Assembly: GCF_900078665.2 (NCBI RefSeq)
Contig: NZ_LT546210.1
Span: 46,199-110,198 of the forward strand
From: Mycolicibacterium houstonense
Lineage (GTDB): Bacteria > Actinomycetota > Actinomycetes > Mycobacteriales > Mycobacteriaceae
DNA: 64,000 bases
Reading direction: 5' to 3'
A program made the position numbers and the translations under genes. Shown one piece after another: positions 17,618 through 25,047 of this stretch. The notes beneath the pieces were generated by a model. The model did no database searches. It had not been told where the DNA came from and was given only the letters and a program-made list of their open reading frames with translations. The stretch's first letter is position 1. Each line of letters opens with the position of its first letter.

Positions 17618-17968
17618 TCAAACCTCGTCGAGCTCGTCGTCGTACTCCTCGGCGATCGTGATGGGCACTGCGGCATGTTCCTCGGCGGCTGCTGTCACAG
17701 CCGATTTCAGGGCGGTGTTCAGCAGTTCCTCAAGGCCCTCGTGGGTGTATCGAACCGTGCAGCCCTCGGCCAGCGACAGTGAAACCAGTCGTCCTCTGGC
17801 GTCCACGGACAGCTCAACATCGCCGTCCCCTGCGGTCACGTCAATGCCGATACTGTCCCATTCGGCGCGAAGTTTGCTCAGCACGTTGCTGATGCGCTCG
17901 ACACGCTGAATCATCTGTCTGCTGAACTCGGCGTCGGCTTCGTAGCCTGGGTATTCGTAGACGGTCAC
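17618..17968 (-). CDS. EspL-like YbaB/EbfC-family protein
   Basis: This 116-aa protein has the YbaB/EbfC pattern. A leading helix (FSRQMIQRVERISNVLSKLR) is followed by an acidic linker, two strands (VELSVDARGRLVSLSLAEG), a second long helix (LEELLNTALKSAVTAAAEEH) and an acidic tail. YbaB proteins are nucleoid-associated dimers. EspL of ESX-1 belongs to this family and stabilises and aids secretion of Esp substrates next to it. The gene overlaps the PE/PPE-like gene upstream by 4 nt, as espL neighbours espB and espK in ESX-1. That context favours an EspL-like role over a global DNA-binding one. Confidence 0.8.
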   Translation of the reverse strand: MTVYEYPGYEADAEFSRQMIQRVERISNVLSKLRAEWDSIGIDVTAGDGDVELSVDARGRLVSLSLAEGCTVRYTHEGLEELLNTALKSAVTAAAEEHAAVPITIAEEYDDELDEV

Positions 17969-19725
17969 GATTCGTCGCCTTTCGGCAGATCAATGCGTCG
18001 GCGACGGGTGACGGTGACCGCGGTCGTCGGAGTGGCTTTGACTTCTGCTGCCCTCTTCTGTTCGCCAGTGGGGTCATCAGCTTGCTCGGTGTGACGTCGT
18101 GGTACCTGGCCCTTGACCATCTCCGAGTTTGGCTCGGTGGGCAGGTGAATGGACTTGTCAGGTTCCTTGACGGGCCGCGCTCCCCCGCCGCCACCACCCA
18201 TGCCGGCGCCCGCCATCGGCGGCATCATCATCGGCATGCCGCCCGCTGCTGGTCCGGCGGCCGTCGCGCCGACCGCAGGCGCCGCGGCGCTGTTGATCGT
18301 CGGTGTAGGACCGGCAGGTCCGCCCATCGCGAGCATGTTGCCGCTTGCGGGCGACAGGGGGCCAGGTGCTCCACCGGCGGGTTCGGTTCCTCCACCGCCG
18401 CCTCCAGAGGACAAGCCGCCGAACGAGTCGGGTTCCAGTCCAGATGTGTCGAGTTCGCCGAGTTCGGGTTCAGCCAGTCCTTCAGTCAATCCCTGTACCG
18501 CTTGGGTTGCTTGGGATGCAGCCGACTGGACCTGCTGTCCGATGGCCGACGGGATGCTCGTCACTGCGCCGAGCGCACCACCCAACGCGCCGGCCAGCAT
18601 CGTCGGCAGCATCGCAGCCATCGGTGCCATCTGGCTCATCATGTCGCCCTGTCCTTGTCCAGCCAGGGCGGGATCGCTCGTCGGCAGACCGTCTGATCCC
18701 AGCTCTGCACCCGCGAGCGCAACGTCGTCACCGGGCACCGCGGCGGCAGCTGCGTCGTCGACATGTTCACCGACCGCGGGTGATTGGCCGACTGATGCGG
18801 GGTCGCCGTTGCGGGCACCGGGATCGGTTTGACCGACCACCGGCTTCACCGGTGGCGGGGGTGGCGGCGCGGCGGGCAGTTCCCCTAGGTGGTAGTTCGC
18901 CGAGGCGATCCCCGCTCCGGTGTTGAGCGCCGCCAACTCGGTCTTGAGCTGTGTCACCACGCCCGAATATGCACCTGCGAAGCGGGCGTTGAGCGTCGTC
19001 GCGTTGGAGAGCTCGCGTTCCTTGTTGGTGAACGCCGCAGTGCGAGGGGTGTCCTTTTGAGCTGTACTGAACCGCTCCCGATGGCCGCTGGCGGCCTGAG
19101 CGACCGTCGTCGCGTGGTCTCCCATTCGGTCTGCCCAGTTGGCAAATCGCGTCAGTGCTGCCGCCAGCTCAGGGCCTGTCTGGCCGTGAACTGATTGCTC
19201 GACAGCGTTGACCGCTGAGCGGGCGGCGCTGGCCGTTTGACGGAAACCCGCACTGTAGCGGCCGCACTCGGTCACGAACGATGTTCCGGCTTCGCTTTGG
19301 CCGCTTTCCATGATCGCGGCCTGGACCTTGCCGGGCCGGGCCGCTGTCGGAACGATCGGCACATCCGGCGCGACGGCATTCGCCGTGACCGCGGGATTCA
19401 TTGCCGCAGTGACCCCGCCGCGGGCTCCAGATTGAAGGCTAGACAGGGACGCGGCGTTCTCCCGGTCCATATCGGTGAACACGCGCGCTACTTCGTTGAC
19501 TGCCTGGACAGCTGATTGCAGCACCTGAGCCCCGTCGGCTGCGCGGGAAGCCATCACAGCGCCATGCTCGGATAACCGTGCGGCAGCTGACGCCGAAACT
19601 TCATCGCTGGCCAGAGCAGCATGTGCTGGCGGTGTGGCCGCTAGGGCAACCAAGGTTGATGCCGCTGCGGCGAGCTGACTCGACGCACCCGCCAGGCCTG
19701 CATCGTTGGCATATAAGGCCACCAT
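17965..19725 (-). CDS. PE/PPE-like fused ESX substrate (EspB-type)
   Basis: This 586-aa protein starts with a PE-like helical hairpin (residues 1-100; LASDEVSASAAARLSEHGAV resembles the conserved PE segment). A second helical region at about 130-270 is PPE-like (ALTRFANWADRMGDHATTVA, then a long helix to TGAGIASANYHLGEL). Beyond 280 it is low-complexity Pro/Gly/Ala/Met and ends in a basic tail. The arrangement of PE-like and PPE-like halves in one chain followed by a disordered tail is that of EspB, a secreted ESX-1 protein that forms ring oligomers. A clear WxG turn is not evident. It lies between espH-like and espL-like genes, which supports an Esp-type substrate. Sequence identity to EspB is probably low. 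Confidence 0.68.
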   Translation of the reverse strand: MVALYANDAGLAGASSQLAAAASTLVALAATPPAHAALASDEVSASAAARLSEHGAVMASRAADGAQVLQSAVQAVNEVARVFTDMDRENAASLSSLQSGARGGVTAAMNPAVTANAVAPDVPIVPTAARPGKVQAAIMESGQSEAGTSFVTECGRYSAGFRQTASAARSAVNAVEQSVHGQTGPELAAALTRFANWADRMGDHATTVAQAASGHRERFSTAQKDTPRTAAFTNKERELSNATTLNARFAGAYSGVVTQLKTELAALNTGAGIASANYHLGELPAAPPPPPPVKPVVGQTDPGARNGDPASVGQSPAVGEHVDDAAAAAVPGDDVALAGAELGSDGLPTSDPALAGQGQGDMMSQMAPMAAMLPTMLAGALGGALGAVTSIPSAIGQQVQSAASQATQAVQGLTEGLAEPELGELDTSGLEPDSFGGLSSGGGGGGTEPAGGAPGPLSPASGNMLAMGGPAGPTPTINSAAAPAVGATAAGPAAGGMPMMMPPMAGAGMGGGGGGARPVKEPDKSIHLPTEPNSEMVKGQVPRRHTEQADDPTGEQKRAAEVKATPTTAVTVTRRRRIDLPKGDES

Positions 19726-19758
19726 CGGGCGTGTCCCCCTCTCCCCGGTTGGTTTCGG

Positions 19759-20052
19759 CTAGAAGTCGATCGTCTGCTGATACTGGCGCACCTGCTGCTC
19801 AGTTGGGAGCTGCGGAAGAATTCCCTCCACGTGATTGGCGGCCATCTCCTGCCGGAGTGCCAACTGCGAGCGCAGGTAGGCCAACGTGTTGAGTCGCACG
19901 ATACGGTTGGCGAGCTCATCGTCGGTCAAGTCCAATGCCGGGGCTTCCAGCTGAACAGCGAGAGTGTTCCCCGAGCGGCCCACACGCACAATCACCGATT
20001 CGTCTCGGCTGGCCGCCTCAAAAGACTCCACTCGGGTGGTTGCATCAAGCAC
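19759..20052 (-). CDS. EspH-like small protein
   Basis: This protein of about 97 aa aligns by eye with the core of EspH. Strands SVIVRVGRSGNTLAVQLEAP are followed by LTDDELANRIVRLNTLAYLR, where EspH has a similar strand pair and a SEAQLADEIFVIADLARQKA helix. It lacks the long acidic N-terminus of EspH. The start is uncertain: a TTG at 20067 overlaps the stop of the espC-like gene, while the GTG at 20052 has GAGG upstream and is preferred here. It sits between espC-like and PE/PPE-like genes. A chaperone-like role for a neighbouring substrate is inferred from ESX-1. Confidence 0.6.
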   Translation of the reverse strand: MLDATTRVESFEAASRDESVIVRVGRSGNTLAVQLEAPALDLTDDELANRIVRLNTLAYLRSQLALRQEMAANHVEGILPQLPTEQQVRQYQQTIDF

Positions 20053-20063
20053 TGCGCATAACC

Positions 20064-20372
20064 TCAATCAGTGCGGATGGTCAGATTGCTGACGTTCTCA
20101 GCGGTCATGTTGTCGAATGCGGTAGCCGCATTGCGCAGCGCCGACGCCAGCTCGCGGTTCTTGTTCTCCTCGGTTTGCAGCGCCTGCTCCCGCTTATTGA
20201 TCGCTTCCACAGCGGCACGCCGTGATTCGTGAAATAGCGGGCCCCAGCTTTCGGTTTCGGTGACCGCACGCGAATGCTCGGCGCGGGCATCCGCGCACTG
20301 CTGCGCTACTTTGTCGTAGTAGATCGCGGCCTGTCGCAAATCGTCCGCAGAAAACTGCAGGTTCACACTCAT
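20064..20372 (-). CDS. EspC/WXG100-like small ESX substrate
   Basis: This 102-aa protein has two helices around a central WGPLFHE turn (about residue 43) and a C-terminal helix (ELASALRNAATAFDNMTAEN). The size and the GPxF-type turn fit the EspC/EspF family of ESX-associated small substrates (DUF2580) as well as the WXG100 fold. The final region carries acidic residues typical of the export signal area but no textbook YxxxD. The ATG follows AGGAGTAAGTTC. It lies between the DUF4226 gene and the espH-like gene. Confidence 0.72.
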   Translation of the reverse strand: MSVNLQFSADDLRQAAIYYDKVAQQCADARAEHSRAVTETESWGPLFHESRRAAVEAINKREQALQTEENKNRELASALRNAATAFDNMTAENVSNLTIRTD

Positions 20373-20406
20373 GAACTTACTCCTGACGGGTGGGGGTTGG
20401 ATTCAC

Positions 20407-22029
20407 TCACTTTGGTGGGCTGGGTGAGGTAGCGGACGCGGCGACCACCGGCTGAGCCTGGGCGGTGGCCTGTGGCCGCTCCCAGCCCAGGAACGTCGAC
20501 CCGAAGTCGATGTCCTCCAGCGGCACCGCTCTGCCGTTGGACCACACCTTGTCGTTGCCCAGCGCCATGATGCGGTGATCAGTGAACTGCCCAACGTCGC
20601 CGAGAATCAACCGGGACTGACTCACCGCGTTCGTGGTCACCGGGGCACCGGCCGGGGACAGCGTCAGATTGGCGTCGCGGTAGGCCTGTTCGAACGGAGT
20701 GCCGCCCACCACCGCCCGGCTGGCTTGGGCTACCGCTGCAGTTTCTGCGGTCACCGGATTCTCAAAGCCGGGCACCTTCACGCTGAGATCGTCGGGTGCG
20801 GGTTGGCTCGCGCCGGCCGGAGTGACCTGTCCGCTCTGGGCCTCCGGCGCGCTCGGGTTCGTCGCTGCCTGTGGCCCGGCGGGATTGGGTTGGTTTCCTT
20901 CGCCGACCGGCGGGTCCTTCAACTCGCCGTGCTCGTCCTTGTCGCCCTTCTCATCGCCGGGGGCCTCGGCCTTGTCGCCAACTGGTGGATCGGTGAGTGG
21001 ATCCGTGGACTCCGCTCCGGCAGCCTTCGCATCGCGAATAGCCGATCCGATCCCAGATCCGATGTCACCCAACGGAAGTCCGCCACCCATCGCGCCGCCG
21101 CCACCACCGAACGGCATCATGCCCCCGAGCATGCCCGGCAGTGATCCCAGCGCACCCATGCCAGGTCCGAGCATCGAACCCAAGCCCGACATCAGGGGAT
21201 CCGATGCCAGCCCGTCCAGCAGCGGATCCTGCTCCAGACCGGCAGCTCCTGCGCCCGACTCACCGGCGGCTGGAGCGCCGGCAGGTCCAGCTCCCGACGC
21301 GGGCTGGCCGGTGCCGCTGCCAGTTTGGTTCTGCTCACTGGGCTTATCGCTCGACAGCGCCTCGTAGCGAGCAGCCAATCCGTCCAGGACCGCGCCGTGA
21401 GACGCCGAATCCAGACCCTTGGACTTCAGGACGCCGTTGATCTCATCGGTCTTTCCCTGCAGGAAGCTCGCCAGCTGCTCCTGGCCAGCCGGCGTATCCA
21501 GTGTCGGACCGAGCTTTTGGACTTGATCGATGATCGACTTCTGCAGCTCACCGAGTTTGGCCTTGCCCTCGGCGCTGGAGTCCTGCGCCTTCAGCAGCGC
21601 GTCGATGAGTTTCTCATCGGCCTCGTTGAGAGCTGTCCGGTTCTTGGCCAGCGCCTCGTCGAGACGCTTGGCGACCTCAGCCGCGGCACCGGTGAGCTCA
21701 GGGTTGCTAGCCGGGCCGGCCTGAGGAGTGGTCTCCGCCGGCGGGGTGATCGGCGGCTTGCCCGACGGTGCCGGTTGGTCCCCGCCAGGTGGCGGGGCAT
21801 CAGCACCGGTTTTCAGCGGTGGCTGCCCCATCCCCTCCAACGCCTTGTTGATCACCGTGATCGACGACGTGTCGGGGTCAATCCCCATGTATTTCAACTG
21901 CGCTCGCTGCTCGGGGGTGAGTTCAGTGGCCAGCGGCATGTCGAACCGCGGCGACTGGGGGGCTGCGCCAAGTACCTGGGAGATGCTCCCCACGAGATCA
22001 CCGACGATGAGATCAGGCCAAGCGGTCAT
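20407..22029 (-). CDS. DUF4226-type ESX-associated protein, first structural gene of the operon
   Basis: This 540-aa protein combines a helical module at about residues 95-230 with a long Pro/Gly/Ala-rich middle and a C-terminal ordered domain of about 130 residues (from TAETAAVAQASRAVVGGTPF to a WERPQAT segment). The helical module contains LDTPAGQEQLASFLQGKTDE. The same DTPAG block recurs in the protein at 49670-50401 and in both hydrolases at 28159 and 35255, pointing to a shared module. I chose the ATG at 22029, where coding character begins; the upstream extension is Arg/His-rich and not protein-like. It is the second gene after the winged-helix regulator, so it leads the ESX operon. An exported scaffold or effector is likely but unproven. 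Confidence 0.7.
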   Translation of the reverse strand: MTAWPDLIVGDLVGSISQVLGAAPQSPRFDMPLATELTPEQRAQLKYMGIDPDTSSITVINKALEGMGQPPLKTGADAPPPGGDQPAPSGKPPITPPAETTPQAGPASNPELTGAAAEVAKRLDEALAKNRTALNEADEKLIDALLKAQDSSAEGKAKLGELQKSIIDQVQKLGPTLDTPAGQEQLASFLQGKTDEINGVLKSKGLDSASHGAVLDGLAARYEALSSDKPSEQNQTGSGTGQPASGAGPAGAPAAGESGAGAAGLEQDPLLDGLASDPLMSGLGSMLGPGMGALGSLPGMLGGMMPFGGGGGAMGGGLPLGDIGSGIGSAIRDAKAAGAESTDPLTDPPVGDKAEAPGDEKGDKDEHGELKDPPVGEGNQPNPAGPQAATNPSAPEAQSGQVTPAGASQPAPDDLSVKVPGFENPVTAETAAVAQASRAVVGGTPFEQAYRDANLTLSPAGAPVTTNAVSQSRLILGDVGQFTDHRIMALGNDKVWSNGRAVPLEDIDFGSTFLGWERPQATAQAQPVVAASATSPSPPK

Positions 22030-22139
22030 AGGCGGGACGATATGGCGTGGCCACTGCCGATTTCCAACAGTAGCTCCACATTCGCCGCAAAATTGGCCGC
22101 TGGACGACCCACTGGCGTTGTGCGCGGCGCATCGTCGAG

Positions 22140-22442
22140 CTACCAGGCGGTCTGTGCGGCCTCGGCGTCGATGGCGTCGATCGCGGTGGTGATGATGTCC
22201 CAGAGCGGACTGTTCGTACGCACGTAGTAGACGCGGCGGGAATCCTCCGGATGCTCGATATCGAGCATCCCCAACTGCACCAACCGATTCAGCTCTTGGG
22301 TGACATTGCTCGACGACGCATGCTCGATGTCGCGCGGCTCGGACTGGAAGAACCGGCCCTTGGGGTGGCGCAATACCCACGCCGCGACTGCGAGTCGGCA
22401 CTTGCGGCCGAACAGCAGTTCGCTGACGTGTGTCGTATCCAC
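22140..22442 (-). CDS. Winged-helix (ArsR-like) regulator at the head of the ESX operon
   Basis: This 100-aa protein has a helix-turn-helix (SSSNVTQELNRLVQLGMLDI) followed by a two-strand wing (EHPEDSRRVYYVRTN) and a C-terminal helix, typical of compact ArsR/PadR-like regulators. No metal-binding cysteine cluster is evident; a single Cys is present near residue 15. The start is a GTG at 22442. It is read leftward ahead of the DUF4226 gene with a 110-nt gap, and divergently from the RHH gene at 22515. A long imperfect palindrome lies directly upstream (22448-22493), so it probably represses its own promoter and perhaps both directions. Confidence 0.8.
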   Translation of the reverse strand: MDTTHVSELLFGRKCRLAVAAWVLRHPKGRFFQSEPRDIEHASSSNVTQELNRLVQLGMLDIEHPEDSRRVYYVRTNSPLWDIITTAIDAIDAEAAQTAW

Positions 22443-22447
22443 GGCTT

Positions 22448-22493
22448 CCAGTATCTACCCTCTACTATCTAGAATCTAGGTAGTAGATACTGG
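22448..22493. promoter_or_regulatory. Divergent operator, 11-bp perfect arms
   Basis: CCAGTATCTAC (22448-22458) and its exact reverse complement GTAGATACTGG (22483-22493) flank an AT-rich core that itself contains TCTAGAATCTAG. It fills the gap between the winged-helix gene (minus) and the RHH gene (plus), so it is the natural binding site of the winged-helix protein and probably overlaps both promoters. Confidence 0.7.
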
Positions 22494-22514
22494 ATGTTCG
22501 GGAACGGAGCGAGG

Positions 22515-22715
22515 ATGACCACGGCCACCCCAGCCCCACAGCGGCGGTCGCGTGCCGGCTCAGAGACCCGGCAGCGCGCAGCCAAGATCGACGTTCGGTT
22601 TGACGACGACGAACGCGCCCTCATCGACCGGGCTGCGGCAGCTTCTGGCCTCAAACCTTCCACCTACCTGCGCATTTCGGCCCTAGAGCGGGCCGCGGCC
22701 ACACTCGCCAGCTAG
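22515..22715 (+). CDS. Small ribbon-helix-helix protein
   Basis: This 66-aa protein has a basic Ala/Arg-rich leader followed by KIDVRFDDDERALIDRAAAA and then SGLKPSTYLRISALERA, which is the strand, helix and helix of an RHH fold. The domain resembles the DNA-binding parts of MobC/NikA relaxosome proteins and of small plasmid repressors. The ATG at 22515 follows GGAGCGAGG; an ATG 21 nt earlier lacks a site. It is the first gene to the right of the divergent operator and is followed by the duplicated-RHH gene and rep. A copy-control or mobilisation accessory role are both possible. Confidence 0.72.
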   Translation: MTTATPAPQRRSRAGSETRQRAAKIDVRFDDDERALIDRAAAASGLKPSTYLRISALERAAATLAS

Positions 22716-22745
22716 CACCACGGCAGGTTCGCGCTAGCTGGATGC

Positions 22746-22779
22746 GCGGTCGGACCGCGTGTCGGTGCGGTCAGACCGC
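22746..22779. promoter_or_regulatory. Twin 13-bp palindromes, 21 bp apart
   Basis: GCGGTCGGACCGC (22746-22758) and GCGGTCAGACCGC (22767-22779) are near-identical palindromes differing only at the centre, with start points 21 bp apart, close to two helical turns. They sit 25 bp before the ATG of the duplicated-RHH gene and look like a cooperative operator. Confidence 0.72.
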
Positions 22780-22803
22780 GCATTTGCGTGTCACCATGCC
22801 AGC

Positions 22804-23322
22804 ATGAGCGAGTCACACGACGCGGACGTTGACGATAACGATCCGATTGCGACATCCCGGCGTGTCACTGGCTTTTCCAGAAAACCTACGGGCAAGATCA
22901 GCCGCATGGCTGGATCAAATCGGGGGCGGCCGTCCCTTGGCGAACGCGCCACTGTGACCGCCACCTTGCCCATGACTGTTCGCAAAGCAGCCGAAACCGC
23001 TGCCCACGACCACCACATCGACCTATCGCCCTACCTGGCTGATCTCATCTGCTTTCACTACGGCCATCCTGAACTGATGCGGCACCTGTCTCAGGCGATT
23101 CTTTCCGACAGCCCAAGTCGCATCAGCGATCTCACCGTCGACACCTTCGGCCGCCATGTGACGATCCGGCTCCCCCTGCCGGTGGCCGAGCTCGTCGAAT
23201 TCGAGGCCAGCGACCGCGCCGTCGAACGCTCAACCCTGCTCGCCGACATCGTCTGTCTGCGAATGGGTTTCCCCGGATTGATCCGCGCTCTCGACAAGGA
23301 GGTCATGCCACTGGCGATCTGA
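22804..23322 (+). CDS. Duplicated RHH-like DNA-binding protein
   Basis: This 172-aa protein carries two similar units, at residues 51-96 (VTATLPMTVRKAAETAAHDH, then LADLICFHYGHPELMRHL) and 119-164 (VTIRLPLPVAELVEFEASDR, then LADIVCLRMGFPGLIRAL). Each reads as strand-helix-helix, so one chain may mimic an RHH dimer. The N-terminal 45 residues are acidic, then basic. The ATG at 22804 was preferred over one at 22759 because the earlier one would put the twin palindromes inside the coding region. The gene lies just upstream of rep and is followed by terminator-like hairpins. Control of replication is the simplest reading; partition or mobilisation is not excluded. Confidence 0.68.
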   Translation: MSESHDADVDDNDPIATSRRVTGFSRKPTGKISRMAGSNRGRPSLGERATVTATLPMTVRKAAETAAHDHHIDLSPYLADLICFHYGHPELMRHLSQAILSDSPSRISDLTVDTFGRHVTIRLPLPVAELVEFEASDRAVERSTLLADIVCLRMGFPGLIRALDKEVMPLAI

Positions 23323-23411
23323 CGCCCAGAGCACACCGCCATCCTTTTCTGTCTTGGTCGACAGCGGTGCGCCTGACAACTTCATAGCGCGGATCTAACC
23401 CCATAACGACG

Positions 23412-23438
23412 AAAACCCCCGGTAAACCCGAGGGTTTT
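23412..23438 (+). terminator. Terminator-like hairpin after the RHH gene
   Basis: AAAACCC (23412-23418) pairs with GGGTTTT (23432-23438) around a GC-rich inner part, giving a stem ending in a short T run on the plus strand. It lies about 90 bp after the stop of the duplicated-RHH gene, before rep. Confidence 0.6.
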
Positions 23439-23442
23439 GTCT

Positions 23443-23464
23443 GAACCGAGTTGGCGCTCGGTTC
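23443..23464. promoter_or_regulatory. 8-bp perfect hairpin in the rep leader
   Basis: GAACCGAG (23443-23450) and CTCGGTTC (23457-23464) form a perfect 8-bp stem with a 6-nt loop, directly after the terminator-like hairpin and at the 5' end of the rep reading frame. Further on are two direct TTCAACAC copies (23563-23570 and 23573-23580) and a CGACG-tttt-CGACG repeat. Together they suggest origin or copy-control structure rather than ordinary coding DNA. Confidence 0.45.
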
Positions 23465-24896
23465 GGGGGTGCATCCGCACCGAAATCCCCGAAGGGACTG
23501 TCTGGTGGACAGGTCTCACGGTAGCGCATTGCCGTCCTTCGGTCTACTGCGCACGCACCGTGTTCAACACTTTTCAACACGGGGTGTCGACGTTTTCGAC
23601 GTCGCTGCTTCCGTGTCCGCTGAGGTCGATCGCTCCCGTCCGATCTCACCCCGACCAGCCACTTATCGTGGCTGCAGTCCGACGCGCCGCCGCCGTGGCA
23701 TCGTCCGGACCACACGCACAGCCGACGTTGTGCGGATTCGACGGGCACATCGCGCGCTCAAGCGTGCGCTGCCACCCCCGAGCTCCTTCGTCAACCTGGA
23801 GCTGGAGGCCGACGCCTACGCCGGCGTCGCGTGCTGGAGCGGTGGACATTCCAGATGGGCTCACCTGACCGTCCCCATCGCCTACGAGCTGCGCTACGCC
23901 GCCATCCGGCCCCAGATGTGCAACGGTGGGATCGACAAGGAGAAGCTGGTTTTGGTGGCCGCGGCCATGGCGCGGTTCGCCGACTTCGACACGGGTCGCA
24001 ACTGCCGGCCGAGCAACACTCAACTCGCCTTGTGCACATGCCTGCCCGTACGCACGATCCAGCGGGCCCGTGAATGTCTGCGGCTCCTCGGCGTGGCCAC
24101 CGAGGTCCTGCGTGGCCGCCAGCGCACGTACACCGAGCGCATGGCGTCCTGGCGGATGGGCGACCGACACCGTGGCTGGGCATCGGTGTGGGCGCTCCAC
24201 GATTTTGCGCTGGTCAACAAGGTTATCCACAGCTTGTCATCCCACCTGGAACGGTCTCACCTAAGCACCACAGTCCCCTCTAGTAAGAGAACACTCACTA
24301 CCCACGGGCGCGCAGAGCGCACCCGGCAGGCGCGCGCTTCGCGCCGCCGAGCTCCAGACAAGGAAGGTCTGCGCCTTGCCACGCTATGGAGGGCATCTCC
24401 CGGTGCCCCACCGTGGTGCCAGCGCTACTCAGCCGACAGTTGGGCCGCGATGCTGGCCGCCCCTGCAGCCGCCGGATGGAACGCCCGGGATCTCACACAG
24501 CTGGTGCGGGACTGGCTCGGCTCCGGCCGGCGCATATCCGACAGGCCAACCCGCCCCATCGCCCTTTTGGGAACGCTGCTTGCATGGCATCTCAGCCATA
24601 ACACGCTGTTAGACCGGCCCGCCGCGCTCGACGAAGCACGTGAGGCCGCTGAACTGGCGGCCGCGGCCGCGCGCAAGGCGAATCAAGCAGCCTCACACGC
24701 TGCCTTCCTCGCTGACCGTGAGCAGGCCCGTGCTGCTTTGTCCGGTGAAGGTCGGGCGTGGGCACGACGGGAAGCCGCGCGGCTGGCACAACAAAGCGCA
24801 GCCCGCCGCACGGAGGCCGCCCGTCGCGAGGTCGAGCAGCGCACAGCACTACTCGATCAATCGAAACTTCCGCTTCAGTGCGACCGCCCGTCATGA
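23451..24896 (+). CDS. Plasmid replication initiator (Rep), start uncertain
   Basis: The frame is open for 481 codons. The recognisable part begins around codon 125, with LTVPIAYELRYAAIRPQMCN and a winged-helix region (CRPSNTQLALCTCLPVRTIQ, then ARECLRLLGVATEV). This is as in the Rep proteins of large mycobacterial plasmids. The second half contains a Trp-rich domain and a long Ala/Arg/Glu helix at the end, likely a coiled coil. The first 60-120 codons overlap hairpins and direct repeats and are Arg/Pro-rich, so translation may start later, for example at a GTG near 23610. It is flanked by RHH regulators upstream and convergent par genes downstream. Binding of an origin near its own gene is inferred. 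Confidence 0.72.
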   Translation: MALGSGVHPHRNPRRDCLVDRSHGSALPSFGLLRTHRVQHFSTRGVDVFDVAASVSAEVDRSRPISPRPATYRGCSPTRRRRGIVRTTRTADVVRIRRAHRALKRALPPPSSFVNLELEADAYAGVACWSGGHSRWAHLTVPIAYELRYAAIRPQMCNGGIDKEKLVLVAAAMARFADFDTGRNCRPSNTQLALCTCLPVRTIQRARECLRLLGVATEVLRGRQRTYTERMASWRMGDRHRGWASVWALHDFALVNKVIHSLSSHLERSHLSTTVPSSKRTLTTHGRAERTRQARASRRRAPDKEGLRLATLWRASPGAPPWCQRYSADSWAAMLAAPAAAGWNARDLTQLVRDWLGSGRRISDRPTRPIALLGTLLAWHLSHNTLLDRPAALDEAREAAELAAAAARKANQAASHAAFLADREQARAALSGEGRAWARREAARLAQQSAARRTEAARREVEQRTALLDQSKLPLQCDRPS

Positions 24897-24978
24897 GTTT
24901 TCTGGAAACGGCCAGGCCCGCGGCCAATTTCCGGGACAGCGCGCGTACTTCGCCACCCCGCTCCCCCACCACCAACCG

Positions 24979-25029
24979 TCCTCTTCTGAGGTTGGGCCAC
25001 TGGGAGGCGGCCCCAACCTCAGAAGAGGA
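24979..25029. terminator. 18-bp perfect stem between convergent rep and parB-like genes
   Basis: TCCTCTTCTGAGGTTGGG (24979-24996) is exactly complementary to CCCAACCTCAGAAGAGGA (25012-25029), with a 15-nt loop. It lies between the ends of rep (plus) and the parB-like gene (minus), where a two-way terminator is expected. It lacks a U tract, so intrinsic termination would be non-classical. Confidence 0.7.
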
Positions 25030-25047
25030 GCGGGAGAGCAAGCCTCG

